Shown piece after piece: positions 35,255-45,088 of a stretch of 64,000 nucleotides of DNA. This stretch comes from Fulvivirga ligni (GTDB taxonomy: Bacteria; Bacteroidota; Bacteroidia; Cytophagales; Cyclobacteriaceae), in contig NZ_CP089979.1 of the NCBI RefSeq assembly GCF_021389935.1, positions 2,895,001 to 2,959,000 of the forward strand, given 5' to 3'. Every line of letters starts with the position of its first letter. The first letter of the stretch is position 1. The notes under the pieces are model-generated. The model had not been told where the DNA came from. It was given only the letters and a program-made list of their open reading frames with translations, and did not search any database. The position numbers were made by a program, and so were the translations under genes.

Positions 35255-36634
35255 TTATTTGCCAATACAAAACTTACTAAAGATATTCGCCAACAAATCA
35301 TCTGTAGTAATCTCACCAGTGATCTCTCCTAAATAATGTAATGACTGCCTAATATCCATAGCTAAAAAGTCGCCAGTGATATTGTTGCCGAGGCCGTTGA
35401 GGACATCTTGTAGGGCATTTCTGGTTTTAAGTAGATTGTCATAGTGGCGAATGTTGGTTACTAGGGTGTTGCCAGACTTGAAGTTGTCAAGATTAACCTC
35501 TTCTAAAATTCTATCTTTCAAAGCGTCCAGATTCTCTTTGGTGTTAGCGGCTATAAGTATGGATCCCTTTACACCTTCCACAGCTGATTTTAGTTCTGGC
35601 TGAGCCTTGTCAATTTTGTTGCCCACCACTATAAACGGAATACCCATATTTTCCAGCTTGTTGATGTCGCGGTTGAAGTCTACAACATTGTCATTGGCCA
35701 GGTCAATCATATATATAATAAGAGAGGCCTTTTTCATTTGAGCCTGCGTTCGCTCCACTCCAATTTTTTCAATCGTATCTTCAGTTTCACGAATTCCAGC
35801 TGTATCAATAAACCTAAAGGTGATGCCGCCCAGGTTAATTTCATCTTCTATCACATCTCTGGTGGTACCTGCAATGTCAGATACAATAGCCTTTTCTTCG
35901 TTTAATAAGGCGTTGAGCAAAGTAGATTTACCAGCATTGGGCTTACCTGCAATTACGGTGGGTACACCATTTTTAATGACATTACCCAGGTCAAAGCTCT
36001 CTATTAAGGCGTTGATTACTTTCAGCAAGTTGTTGATCAGGTTCTTTAAGTCATCTCTGTCAGCAAATTCTACATCTTCCTCGCCAAAGTCTAGCTCCAG
36101 CTCTATCATAGAGGCAAAATGTATAAGCTCCTCCCTTAGCTGGCGAATTTGCTCGGAAAAGCCACCACGCATCTGGTTAAGAGCGGCTTCATGCGAGGCC
36201 GCAGAATCAGAATTGATAAGATCGGCTACAGCCTCAGCCTGGGCCAGGTCAAACTGGCCATTTAAAAAGGCTCTTTTGGTAAATTCCCCAGGTAGAGCCA
36301 GTCTTGAGCCGGCAGCTAGAAGAACTTTAATTACTTGCTTTACAATAAAAGGAGAGCCATGACAGCTGATCTCTACGACATTTTCTTTAGTAAATGATTT
36401 TGGTCCTACAAATAGAGATACCACCACTTCATCAATCACTTTTTCTCCATCTCGTATAGTGCCGAAATGTAGTGTGTGGGTAGGCTGCTTCTCCAGGTCT
36501 TTCCCTTTAAATACACTGTTACATATTTTAATGGCATCATCGCCAGAAAGTCTTATAACCGCTATGGCACCTACGCCTGGTGCTGTAGAAAGAGCTACTA
36601 TTGTATCTTCAGTGGATCCTATGTGTTGACTCAA
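35255..36634 (-). CDS. mnmE: tRNA uridine-5-carboxymethylaminomethyl modification GTPase
   Basis: About 459 residues. The N-terminal formyl-THF-binding domain begins IGSTEDTIVALSTAPGVGAI. The G domain has GKPNAGKST, DIAGTTRD, DTAGI and NKID, and the protein ends with the essential CIGK tail. With MnmG it modifies the wobble uridine of tRNAs. I chose the TTG at 36634 (giving MSQHIGSTED) because homologues begin there; an ATG at 36685 would add 17 atypical residues. The gene is monocistronic and convergent with cobC without an obvious terminator between them. Confidence 0.93.
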   Translation of the reverse strand: MSQHIGSTEDTIVALSTAPGVGAIAVIRLSGDDAIKICNSVFKGKDLEKQPTHTLHFGTIRDGEKVIDEVVVSLFVGPKSFTKENVVEISCHGSPFIVKQVIKVLLAAGSRLALPGEFTKRAFLNGQFDLAQAEAVADLINSDSAASHEAALNQMRGGFSEQIRQLREELIHFASMIELELDFGEEDVEFADRDDLKNLINNLLKVINALIESFDLGNVIKNGVPTVIAGKPNAGKSTLLNALLNEEKAIVSDIAGTTRDVIEDEINLGGITFRFIDTAGIRETEDTIEKIGVERTQAQMKKASLIIYMIDLANDNVVDFNRDINKLENMGIPFIVVGNKIDKAQPELKSAVEGVKGSILIAANTKENLDALKDRILEEVNLDNFKSGNTLVTNIRHYDNLLKTRNALQDVLNGLGNNITGDFLAMDIRQSLHYLGEITGEITTDDLLANIFSKFCIGK

Positions 36635-36810
36635 AACGTTCCTTATTTTATTGATATGCAAATGTAAGCACATTAAAATATACATGCACTTTTAAGTCAG
36701 AGAGATAACGAATAATAGCTATGCTCTTGAACTTCACGTATTAAGCTATTATATTGAACGGTCTTTAGTTTTTTGTAAGAGTTTCGATCATTTTTTTGAC
36801 TCCATATTTA

Positions 36811-38604
36811 GTGAAACCATTTTCTTTATTCTTTGTCTGCTGGTTGGCTTTTGTAACATTTAGTAAAGCTCAGGAAGATTCGGTAGCCCTGGCCGAAGAG
36901 TATCTTCAGCAGGCTACACAAATATATTCTCAGCAAAAAGAGGCCATAGAAATAGCTAAAGAGTTATTTATAAAGGCAGCAGAGCTAGATCCTAATAATA
37001 TTACTGCCAACTGGATGGCTGGTAAGTTATACCTTGAAACCATTAATAAAGATCAGGCCCTCAAGTACTTATTACGCATTCAGGAGCAAAAACCTTCATA
37101 TAGATTTGATATTTGGTACCAAATTGGTCGTGCTTACCATTACGGTTTGGACTTCGATCAGGCGCTGGAGTATTATAAAAAATATGAATATAAAGTTACT
37201 CATGATATGCATTACCGTGGCAAGGATAGAGTGCTGCCAGAAGATGTTCGTAGAAGAGTTGTAGAGTGTAATAATGGAAAAGAGATTATAAATCAGCCTG
37301 CCCGATACTCTGTGGAAATATTAGAGCCCGGTATTAACTCTGTTTGGCCCGATTATGCGCCAGTTTTGAATCAGGACGAAACAGTAATGATTTTCACCTC
37401 TCGCAGACAAGAGGGTAATACCAGTCCGGATGTTGATAAGGATAATTTTTATTTTGAAGACATCTTCATATCCAGAAAAGTGGGTGGAAAATGGAGTGAA
37501 GCAGAAAACATAGGTGAGCCTATAAATACTGAATATCATGATGCCAATATCGCCCTGTCAGCAGATGGTAGCAGGTTATATCTATATAAAGATGAAGGCA
37601 GGGGAGATATTTATTATAGCGATTTTGTAGATGGAGAATGGACTGAGCCTGAGTTTCTTACAGATAAAATCAATTCTTCAGTGTATTCAGAAAATTCCAT
37701 CACCGAAACCTCTACTCCTGATTTGGTATTCTATACCAGTAATAGACCTGGTGGTGCCGGAGGGATTGACATTTACATGTGTGTGAAAGATGATAAGGGG
37801 CGTTGGTATAAATCAAAAAGCCTTGGACCTATGATTAATACCGAGTTTGATGAAGATAGTCCATTCTTATCATATGACGGTAAAACATTGTATTTCAGTA
37901 GTGCTGGTCATAAGGGTTATGGTGGATACGATATCTTCAAATCTGTATATGATAGTTTATCCGGCGAATGGTCTGAACCTGAGAACTTAGGATATCCCGT
38001 AAATACTCCGGATGATGAAATCTTTTTCAGAGCCTCAAAAGATGGTAGAGTAGGCTACTACTCTTCAGTGCGTGAGGGAGGATTAGGCTTCACAGATATT
38101 TTCCGTGTGAAATATTATGGCTCTGGAAAGAAAATGTCTGGTTCTGAGCTAATTGCTCAAGCTAAGAAAGAAAAAGAAAGAGCTGAAGCTGAAAATAGTA
38201 ATTCGCAGGATCAACAGCCAGACATTCCTGGTCTGCCTGCAGATGTTCGTTTTGAAGAGCATGAACTCCAGCTAATGGATCATGCGCATCGCATCTATTT
38301 CAATGCCTCTCAAAGTGCCATTGATGAGGTGCATAGAGATGAGCTTGACAGTATAATTTCCCTTCTTAATAAGTATAAAGTATTAAATATTAATATTTCA
38401 GGATTCGCCAGTGCTGACGGTAATCCGAGATATAACCTACAGCTATCGCAAAAGAGAGCACTCATTGTTCTTGATTATTTTGTAGCGCATGGCATACCAG
38501 AGGAGCGGATCATAGCTCAGGGATATGGAGCGGTGAAAAGTGAAGATGGTGCCGACCCCGAAGAAAATAGACGTGCAGATGTAAGTATTGTAGCAGAGGA
38601 ATGA
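36811..38604 (+). CDS. OmpA-family protein with TPR and PD40 propeller, PorE-like
   Basis: About 597 residues from a GTG at 36811; a TTG at 36796 is open but the GTG gives a cleaner signal peptide (KPFSLFFVCWLAFVTFSKAQ). TPR-like helices cover about 25-145, WD40-like PD40 repeats about 165-430 (TSRR, TSNRPGGAGGIDIY, FSSAGHKGYGGYDIF), a charged linker follows, and a C-terminal OmpA peptidoglycan-binding domain covers about 490-597. T9SS protein PorE has this order plus a carboxypeptidase-regulatory domain, which I do not see here. Role in anchoring T9SS or the envelope to peptidoglycan is inferred. Confidence 0.85.
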   Translation: MKPFSLFFVCWLAFVTFSKAQEDSVALAEEYLQQATQIYSQQKEAIEIAKELFIKAAELDPNNITANWMAGKLYLETINKDQALKYLLRIQEQKPSYRFDIWYQIGRAYHYGLDFDQALEYYKKYEYKVTHDMHYRGKDRVLPEDVRRRVVECNNGKEIINQPARYSVEILEPGINSVWPDYAPVLNQDETVMIFTSRRQEGNTSPDVDKDNFYFEDIFISRKVGGKWSEAENIGEPINTEYHDANIALSADGSRLYLYKDEGRGDIYYSDFVDGEWTEPEFLTDKINSSVYSENSITETSTPDLVFYTSNRPGGAGGIDIYMCVKDDKGRWYKSKSLGPMINTEFDEDSPFLSYDGKTLYFSSAGHKGYGGYDIFKSVYDSLSGEWSEPENLGYPVNTPDDEIFFRASKDGRVGYYSSVREGGLGFTDIFRVKYYGSGKKMSGSELIAQAKKEKERAEAENSNSQDQQPDIPGLPADVRFEEHELQLMDHAHRIYFNASQSAIDEVHRDELDSIISLLNKYKVLNINISGFASADGNPRYNLQLSQKRALIVLDYFVAHGIPEERIIAQGYGAVKSEDGADPEENRRADVSIVAEE

Positions 38605-38817
38605 TGAAGTAAAATATTTAAATATTTATAAATATTTCATTGGTCATCCCCAAATAACATAAAATCTTTCCTATCTTTATGTAACATAACTGCCGCCCTG
38701 GCGGTTATACGTTCTTTAACTTGTTGGTCAGAAGCTATTTAGTACCTGAAATGGGCAGTGCTATGCCATGTCTTGTTGAATCATACTAAAAATTAATCAA
38801 TACTAAACGTCTATTAT

Positions 38818-41800
38818 ATGAAAGCTTTAATTACTAATTTATCGTTACAGGTATGCATTTTCTTTTGTCTTGGAAGTGCAATAATCGCTAAAGAAAAAAT
38901 CCCATCCGAAAAATCGATGTATTCAGATCTTGTCAATCTTAATCCATCAGATACTACCGTTGGAACTAGCGTTCAGTTGAACGCAGAAGGAAATCCGTTT
39001 CAGGCTCCTGCTCAATATACTTTGGGCGTGGAACTTAGTGGATTTAGTGAATTTAAATTTATGAGGGTATTATCTTCTGACCGAAATGTTAAAAAAGTAC
39101 GGTTAGGATATGATGAGAACAGCGTATACGGTAATCGCCGAAATGTCGATTATGAATACGTTGAGGTTATTGTTAAAGACTTTAGAGGTGACATCAACTG
39201 GTCTAAGATAGAATTTAGGCCAAATAATGATCCTGCTGCTATAGGTATGTCCGTAGCTCCCTATGTGGCTACAGCAGAGGCCTTGGCAGATGGCTGGATT
39301 AAAATGACTATCCCCTTGGCTGACTTTGATGACGCCCGTGTTAATTTCAAAAAACTAGAATTCATTTCTTTCCCCTTTAGTGCACAGGCTGGGGTATTCA
39401 ATCTCGGTGTAAAAGATATCAGTTTTGTTGGTAAGAAAGAGCGTTTCCAATGGTTTGGAGATAAGAAAAATGATAATGCTCATGATGGTACCGGTGCAGG
39501 TCTATCACTTGTGGCAGAGATTGAAAGAACTGATTTGCCCGTAGCAGATAAAATAGAAATCCGTAACAGTCTAACAGGCGAAACCTGGGTGGACGAGCAG
39601 ATGCCATTTGAATTTCATGTTACTCTTAATGAAGGGCAGTATAATTTGTCAGCTATAGTTACTGACAAAGAGGCCGTTGACTATGTTTCAGGTGCTGAGG
39701 CAATTAGTGTTGGTGGCGGTATTTCCTTTAATGTAAATGGAGTTTCTTGTGCTAATGTTATGGATGGTGCTATCGATGCTACGGTTAGTGGAGGAGTGGC
39801 TCCTTTGAGATATCGCTGGAGCACCGGAGCTACATCTGAAGATTTAAGCGCTTTGTCGCCAGGTATATATGAACTTACCGTTGAGGATGCTCGTGGTAAT
39901 ATTGTGTCCAGGAAAGCTAGAGTTGAGGGTAACGCCCCGCTGATGGGACAATTGAGCGGCTCTTTGTGTTCAGATACAGTTCAGTTGAATATTAGTGGAG
40001 GAAATGGTCCTTATTCATATCAGTTTGAGGATGCAGGAGAGGTGCAGTTAGCTGCAGATGTGAAGAGATTAAGAGCCAGGTTTGATGCCACAGCTTCACA
40101 AGGATATGGAGTGTTATATATCTTAGATTTCAAAGTGGATAAAGCTGGCTACATGTATGTGTTAGCTTATGTAAGCGGAGAAAGTATACTTGATGGGAAA
40201 ACAGTTTTAGGTAAGTCAGGCGAAGAAAATTTAATCCTCGTAAAATTAGATGATAATAATAGGGTGCTATGGAAGACCGTTACTAAATCTAATGTTTACT
40301 TCCCTTCAGCGGAACCTCGCATTAACCTGGATAGTAATGGTGATATTATTTTTTCATTTAATTCCGGAAACGATGGTGGTAGTTTAAATGCTAATGGTCA
40401 GACTATTAATTATCTGGCAAACAGCACTAATCTGTCAAAAATAAGTTCAGGGGGAGAGCATCTTTGGTCTAAATCCTATGATGTGACATCTTCTTTTGTG
40501 GATTTAGATGAATTTGATAACATTTTTATAGCTGGCAAGGCTCCTAATACTTTAAAGGTGATTGCTAATGATAAAGATGGAAATGAGACGTGGAGAAATT
40601 CCTATAGAGTTATTGATTATCACAATATTCATGGTGTAGAGGCTCATAATAATGAGGCTTATGTGATAGGCTCATTTACTACAGAAATAGATTTTGAAGG
40701 CACTAAGTTGAAGAGTGCTGGTAACTATGATTTTTATGTAGCTAAAATTACCGAAAGTGGTGTAAGCTGGGCTAAGAGGGGTGGCGGAACCAATTATGAT
40801 ATTCCTCAGGTAATTAAGATGAACACCAATGGAGAGTTAATATTTGGATTTTCTAGCTTATCATATTATTCCAAATATGAAAACCTCAACTTTACTAAAA
40901 ATACCTTAGCAGCACTATCATTAAATCCTGATTCTGGTGAGCCTATTTGGTCTAATGCGTTTGTTCAGTATACTCAACCATATCCCTTTCTATATGTTTG
41001 GGCTGAAGGCATTGATGTAGATGAGGAAGGCAATATTTATATAAATGGACATAGTCCATGGAGAACAGGAAACGATGGTTTCTATTCTGATCGCCCTGAG
41101 CAATTTGTGATCACGTTGAATAAGTCAGGCCGGGTTATAGACCTAATGGCCAGTGATGAGTGGACTTATTCTGATTATGGAGCTTTGGATTATGAAGGTG
41201 GCAATGTTTATTGGGCGCAATATGATTATTACAGTGCTGATCAAATAGTTGATATCTATAAATACGGAGCAGAAAATCAAACACATCTGCCTGCGGCTAT
41301 GCTAGATCAGCCACTATACGTGATGGATGCTAATAGTTGCTCTATGCAGGTGCAGCCACTAGATGATGAGTTTACGCCAACATCAATATGTTATATGTCT
41401 GTGGAAGATAATGGTATTAATATCAACTGGTCTGCAGATGAAGCATCAGCTATGGATGTGTACAGAGAAACTAGTCGATTAGATGAATTTGAATATATAG
41501 GAACCTCTGAATCGGGTCGAAGTAGCTTTGTTGACGGTTCTGTAGATCCATCAGAAAGAAGTTATCGTTATAAAATTAAGTCTGCTGAAGTTTGTTCAGA
41601 TAGTGAAGATGCTTTTTCAGAACCTCATAAAACATTGCATCTAACCATAAATAGAGGAAATGCAGGTCAGGTCAACCTGCTTTGGGATAAATATGAAGGC
41701 ACTTCTTATGAAAGTTTTCAGATTTATCGAGGCTCGTCAAGTTTTGATATGGTGCTTATGGCTGAAATTCCGGCCGGTATGAATACCTATACTGATTACC

Positions 41801-42180
41801 AGCCAGAGTCGACATCGCAATTTTATCAGGTAGAAGTAGCTGGAGTTGCAAGTTGTGATATTGAGGAGACCAATGCTGTAAATGGCAGAACGGCTGCGGA
41901 AAACACTAACAAGATCAAATCTAATATTAAAAACATATATACCAAGGATCATCTCACCCTATATCCTAATCCATCCCGTGGGGTGTTAAATGTAGGTTTC
42001 AATTCAAATGGATCTGAGTATCAGCTGCGCGTCATAGATATGAAGGGCGCCGTAAGGTATCAGGCTGTAGTCAGAGAAACCTCCCAAATATATCTAAATA
42101 GCCTGTCTAAAGGATTATACACTGTTTTGCTGACCAATAATTCGGGAGAAAGAATGCAAAACAATATTGTGATCGAATAG
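38818..42180 (+). CDS. T9SS-secreted multidomain surface protein, paralogue 1
   Basis: An 1120-residue exported protein. After a signal peptide (about 1-25), residues about 60-205 form a beta-sandwich resembling a carbohydrate-binding module. A SprB-like repeat lies at about 300-370 (VSCANVMDGAIDATVSGG, WSTGAT). A long stretch of NGDIIFSF/GNIYINGH-type repeats (about 430-830) suggests a beta-propeller. FN3-like domains precede a type A T9SS sorting tail (about 1045-1120, LYPNPSRGVLNVGF). It is the longest of three tandem relatives and the only one with the N-terminal sandwich. Likely a surface adhesin or glycan binder; no enzyme motif is seen. Confidence 0.8.
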   Translation: MKALITNLSLQVCIFFCLGSAIIAKEKIPSEKSMYSDLVNLNPSDTTVGTSVQLNAEGNPFQAPAQYTLGVELSGFSEFKFMRVLSSDRNVKKVRLGYDENSVYGNRRNVDYEYVEVIVKDFRGDINWSKIEFRPNNDPAAIGMSVAPYVATAEALADGWIKMTIPLADFDDARVNFKKLEFISFPFSAQAGVFNLGVKDISFVGKKERFQWFGDKKNDNAHDGTGAGLSLVAEIERTDLPVADKIEIRNSLTGETWVDEQMPFEFHVTLNEGQYNLSAIVTDKEAVDYVSGAEAISVGGGISFNVNGVSCANVMDGAIDATVSGGVAPLRYRWSTGATSEDLSALSPGIYELTVEDARGNIVSRKARVEGNAPLMGQLSGSLCSDTVQLNISGGNGPYSYQFEDAGEVQLAADVKRLRARFDATASQGYGVLYILDFKVDKAGYMYVLAYVSGESILDGKTVLGKSGEENLILVKLDDNNRVLWKTVTKSNVYFPSAEPRINLDSNGDIIFSFNSGNDGGSLNANGQTINYLANSTNLSKISSGGEHLWSKSYDVTSSFVDLDEFDNIFIAGKAPNTLKVIANDKDGNETWRNSYRVIDYHNIHGVEAHNNEAYVIGSFTTEIDFEGTKLKSAGNYDFYVAKITESGVSWAKRGGGTNYDIPQVIKMNTNGELIFGFSSLSYYSKYENLNFTKNTLAALSLNPDSGEPIWSNAFVQYTQPYPFLYVWAEGIDVDEEGNIYINGHSPWRTGNDGFYSDRPEQFVITLNKSGRVIDLMASDEWTYSDYGALDYEGGNVYWAQYDYYSADQIVDIYKYGAENQTHLPAAMLDQPLYVMDANSCSMQVQPLDDEFTPTSICYMSVEDNGININWSADEASAMDVYRETSRLDEFEYIGTSESGRSSFVDGSVDPSERSYRYKIKSAEVCSDSEDAFSEPHKTLHLTINRGNAGQVNLLWDKYEGTSYESFQIYRGSSSFDMVLMAEIPAGMNTYTDYQPESTSQFYQVEVAGVASCDIEETNAVNGRTAAENTNKIKSNIKNIYTKDHLTLYPNPSRGVLNVGFNSNGSEYQLRVIDMKGAVRYQAVVRETSQIYLNSLSKGLYTVLLTNNSGERMQNNIVIE

Positions 42181-42330
42181 TTTCGAAAATATAATTTAAA
42201 TATAAATTTTATAGTAATAATTTATTAATGTATATAAAATTGTATTTAAATTATATTTTATTTAAAATTGAATTATCAAATATAATATATGTAACAATTC
42301 TAATACTAACCAACTAAAAACAACTGTTGT
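42181..42330. other. extremely AT-rich spacer between paralogues
   Basis: About 150 bp of nearly pure A and T with short runs of ATTTAAAT-like sequence. Its right end (ACTAACCAACTAAA) resembles the sequence ahead of the third paralogue at about 45067. It probably holds the promoter of the second paralogue; no hairpin terminator was found. Confidence 0.5.
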
Positions 42331-44928
42331 ATGAGTGCTTTAATTAAAACTGCATGCTTTGCTGCATGCCTCGTTATGGCTACTTTTCTAAGTGTGGCCT
42401 CTGCAAATGCCATTACCTTGTCTGGTAGTGATGAATGTCTTGAATATGATAATCCGCCGTCACCAGGTGATGATGACTCATATGTTAATTCTTATATCCG
42501 GCTTTTATTTCACGTTAGCCATGAGAGCTGCCCTGGAGCCAATGATGGTGAAGTTTTCGTTTGGACTCTGGGTAATGGTAGCTATGAATTCCCTGTTATT
42601 TGGAATACAGGGGCCACAACTAGTACTATTAGTAATTTAAGTCCTGGAATGTATACTGTAACTGCCTATGATTCTGCAGGTAATCAAACTAGGGGGTCGG
42701 TAGTTGTTTATGGAGCTTCTGAGCAAGAGGCGGAAGTTGACCTTGAATCAGTGTGTTCTGATGATATAACATTGGATATTAATGGAAACTCTGGTGAGGG
42801 CGATTGGTTGATGGGAAGTAGAGGTCAATATTCTTACAGTTATGATGGTGAAAACTATACAAATCTTGCGCTTCAAGATGAAAAAGAAAGGATTCGAGGT
42901 GAAGATGAGGTCTTCTACACGGATATGTTATTGACGGAAGAAGGGTCTCTTTATACTTCTTTTTCGTATACCCATTTCTTTGGTACTGTGGAGTTGGATC
43001 CATCCTATAATTCTTATTTGGTAAAAGCTAATAAGAGTAATGAGATTGAATGGAGTCAGGGTTTGACTAAGTATATTGAAAATGCTGAATTATCTAAGGA
43101 TGAAGAAGGTAACATTTATTGGGCATTTGGTTCTTTGGCATTTAGCTGGGAAACTATCGGCGGTGAGGAGATAGCTGTAGAAGGGGTTACTTTAGTTAAA
43201 TTATCTCCTGATGGTGAATATATTTGGCATAGGTCATGGTCGGATGCTAACTTCCTTATCGGTCTTTCTACTGACTATATGGGGAATGTTTATCTTGCTA
43301 CAGAATCTTCGGTTTACAAATATAGTAAGACTGGTGTGTCTCAGTGGGTGAAAGAGTATGGTTATTCTGAGTATGTATCATTTGAGGGAGATGTTGTGCA
43401 ATTTGATGCGAATCCAATGGGTGAGGTTTATTTGGCCGTAGCTACAGGAGATTATCTTACTATTGATTCGGATACCGTGGCTTCAGATTTTGGAATGGCT
43501 GTGGCATCTTTAACTACGGATGGTGATTTGCGTTGGGCGGAGACGGCTAGTAAGAGTGATGGAATGACATACGTTTCAGGATTGAAGGCAGGTCCACGTA
43601 ATCAGCTAGCCGTTGCTTTGGATATTCGTGATGATTCCTTTGCATACGATTACTTTTCACTGGGCGGTAATTTCGGTACTGCTGTATTGAAAATAGATGC
43701 CATTAACGGTCAGGCTGCCGATAATTACGTAATGTCAATTTATAGTAATCCCGATTATCATGGATTCTCACAGATTACAGGATTAGCTTTAGATATAAAT
43801 GGTAATTTATATGTAGCAGGTGAAAACGCCCCAGGTGAAGATACTGGAGATGGGGGAATATACTTATATGGCTATGATGTAGGGGGAAGCATGGTGGTGT
43901 CTGAGGAAAGGGAATTCAAATTTCTTTATATGCCCACTCCTTTGGCTACAAACAGAAATGATGTAGCTTGGGCTACCTTCAGTGATATGGAGGCTGTGGC
44001 AGCCAGGAAAATGCAAATCATGCAATATGGTCCTCAATCTCAAGCAACAATACCTTACGATGGTCAATCACAAATTTTTGTAAAGAATGTGGCGAACTGT
44101 ACAATTTCCGTAGAAATTAAGCAGAATGAGTACAAGCCCCTACCAATATGCTACATATCACAGGCTAACAGTAATAATGTAATTCACTGGTCAGATGATG
44201 TGGAGGGAACGGTTGATGTTTATAAAGAAACTACCGCTTATGGTGAGTTCGAATATGTAGCTACTTCTTCAGCTGGGCTTAACTACTGGCAAGATGTTAA
44301 CTCTAATGCTAACATCAGAAGTTATAGATACAAGATAAAACCATCTGATGAGTGTGAGGCTCAGGATTTTTCCGGTGCTCACAAAACCCTTCATCTCACA
44401 GCTAACCTTTCCAGCAGAGGGGAGACTAACCTGGTTTGGGAGAAATATGAAGGTTTGGAATATAAGAGCTTCCTGATTTACAGTGGATACAGTCCGCAAA
44501 ACATGGAGTTTGTAACTGAGATACCAGCCAATTTATTTACATACACAGCCGATTATTCAGTGAGAGGACCATACTTCCAAATAGCCATTGAAGCTGATCT
44601 TGATTGTGAAATTGAAGGGTCTGCCAGTGGTGCAAAGGTTGCTCAAGGTGAATCTGGTCTTATCAAATCTAATATCATCAACACCTTAGAGGTGGATGCA
44701 CTTCATCTATTCCCTGTGCCAGCAAAAGAATATGTGAATGTAGTGTTCAAGGAAGATGGCTCTGATTATCAATTGAAAATGTTTGATGTGAAAGGGGCGG
44801 TTAGATATCAGGCTACAGTGAATGAGGCGGTTCAAATACCTGTGAATAGCTTAACTCCTGGTCTTTATACTATTAGTCTGATTAATGCTTCTGGAAAAGC
44901 AGAAAGCAGGCACGTGGTGGTTGAGTAG
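42331..44928 (+). CDS. T9SS-secreted SprB-repeat surface protein, paralogue 2
   Basis: An 865-residue relative of the preceding gene lacking the N-terminal beta-sandwich. A signal peptide ends near residue 27 (ASANA). A SprB-like repeat is at about 50-130 (HESCPGANDGEVFVW, WNTGAT), followed by propeller-like repeats (about 190-590), two FN3-like segments (about 610-780) and a T9SS sorting tail beginning near LFPVPAKEYVNV. The signal peptide and C-terminal third are closely similar to paralogue 3. No catalytic motif is visible. Confidence 0.8.
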   Translation: MSALIKTACFAACLVMATFLSVASANAITLSGSDECLEYDNPPSPGDDDSYVNSYIRLLFHVSHESCPGANDGEVFVWTLGNGSYEFPVIWNTGATTSTISNLSPGMYTVTAYDSAGNQTRGSVVVYGASEQEAEVDLESVCSDDITLDINGNSGEGDWLMGSRGQYSYSYDGENYTNLALQDEKERIRGEDEVFYTDMLLTEEGSLYTSFSYTHFFGTVELDPSYNSYLVKANKSNEIEWSQGLTKYIENAELSKDEEGNIYWAFGSLAFSWETIGGEEIAVEGVTLVKLSPDGEYIWHRSWSDANFLIGLSTDYMGNVYLATESSVYKYSKTGVSQWVKEYGYSEYVSFEGDVVQFDANPMGEVYLAVATGDYLTIDSDTVASDFGMAVASLTTDGDLRWAETASKSDGMTYVSGLKAGPRNQLAVALDIRDDSFAYDYFSLGGNFGTAVLKIDAINGQAADNYVMSIYSNPDYHGFSQITGLALDINGNLYVAGENAPGEDTGDGGIYLYGYDVGGSMVVSEEREFKFLYMPTPLATNRNDVAWATFSDMEAVAARKMQIMQYGPQSQATIPYDGQSQIFVKNVANCTISVEIKQNEYKPLPICYISQANSNNVIHWSDDVEGTVDVYKETTAYGEFEYVATSSAGLNYWQDVNSNANIRSYRYKIKPSDECEAQDFSGAHKTLHLTANLSSRGETNLVWEKYEGLEYKSFLIYSGYSPQNMEFVTEIPANLFTYTADYSVRGPYFQIAIEADLDCEIEGSASGAKVAQGESGLIKSNIINTLEVDALHLFPVPAKEYVNVVFKEDGSDYQLKMFDVKGAVRYQATVNEAVQIPVNSLTPGLYTISLINASGKAESRHVVVE

Positions 44929-45088
44929 CATTAACAAAAAATCTTAATTTAATATAGCTATAAAAGTAAATTTTATAACTATTTTTTTTTATTAATTAAA
45001 AAATAATAATTAAATTATATATAATATAACTATAAAATTAAACTAAGTCTATGTAAAAATTTTAATAACCAACTAAACTATCTTTGTT
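44929..45088. other. extremely AT-rich spacer between paralogues
   Basis: About 160 bp, almost entirely A and T, including long T and A runs. TAACCAACTAAA near 45067 repeats the sequence found before paralogue 2. No terminator or small gene was found. Confidence 0.5.

Noticed and set aside
36635-36685. ATG start adding 17 residues to MnmE
   Set aside because: Homologues begin at IGSTEDTI; the TTG at 36634 gives the normal length.
36713-36751. TAATAGCT/AGCTATTA inverted repeat between mnmE and the OmpA gene
   Set aside because: Eight pairs of AT-rich sequence with a 23-nt loop are expected by chance in this genome.
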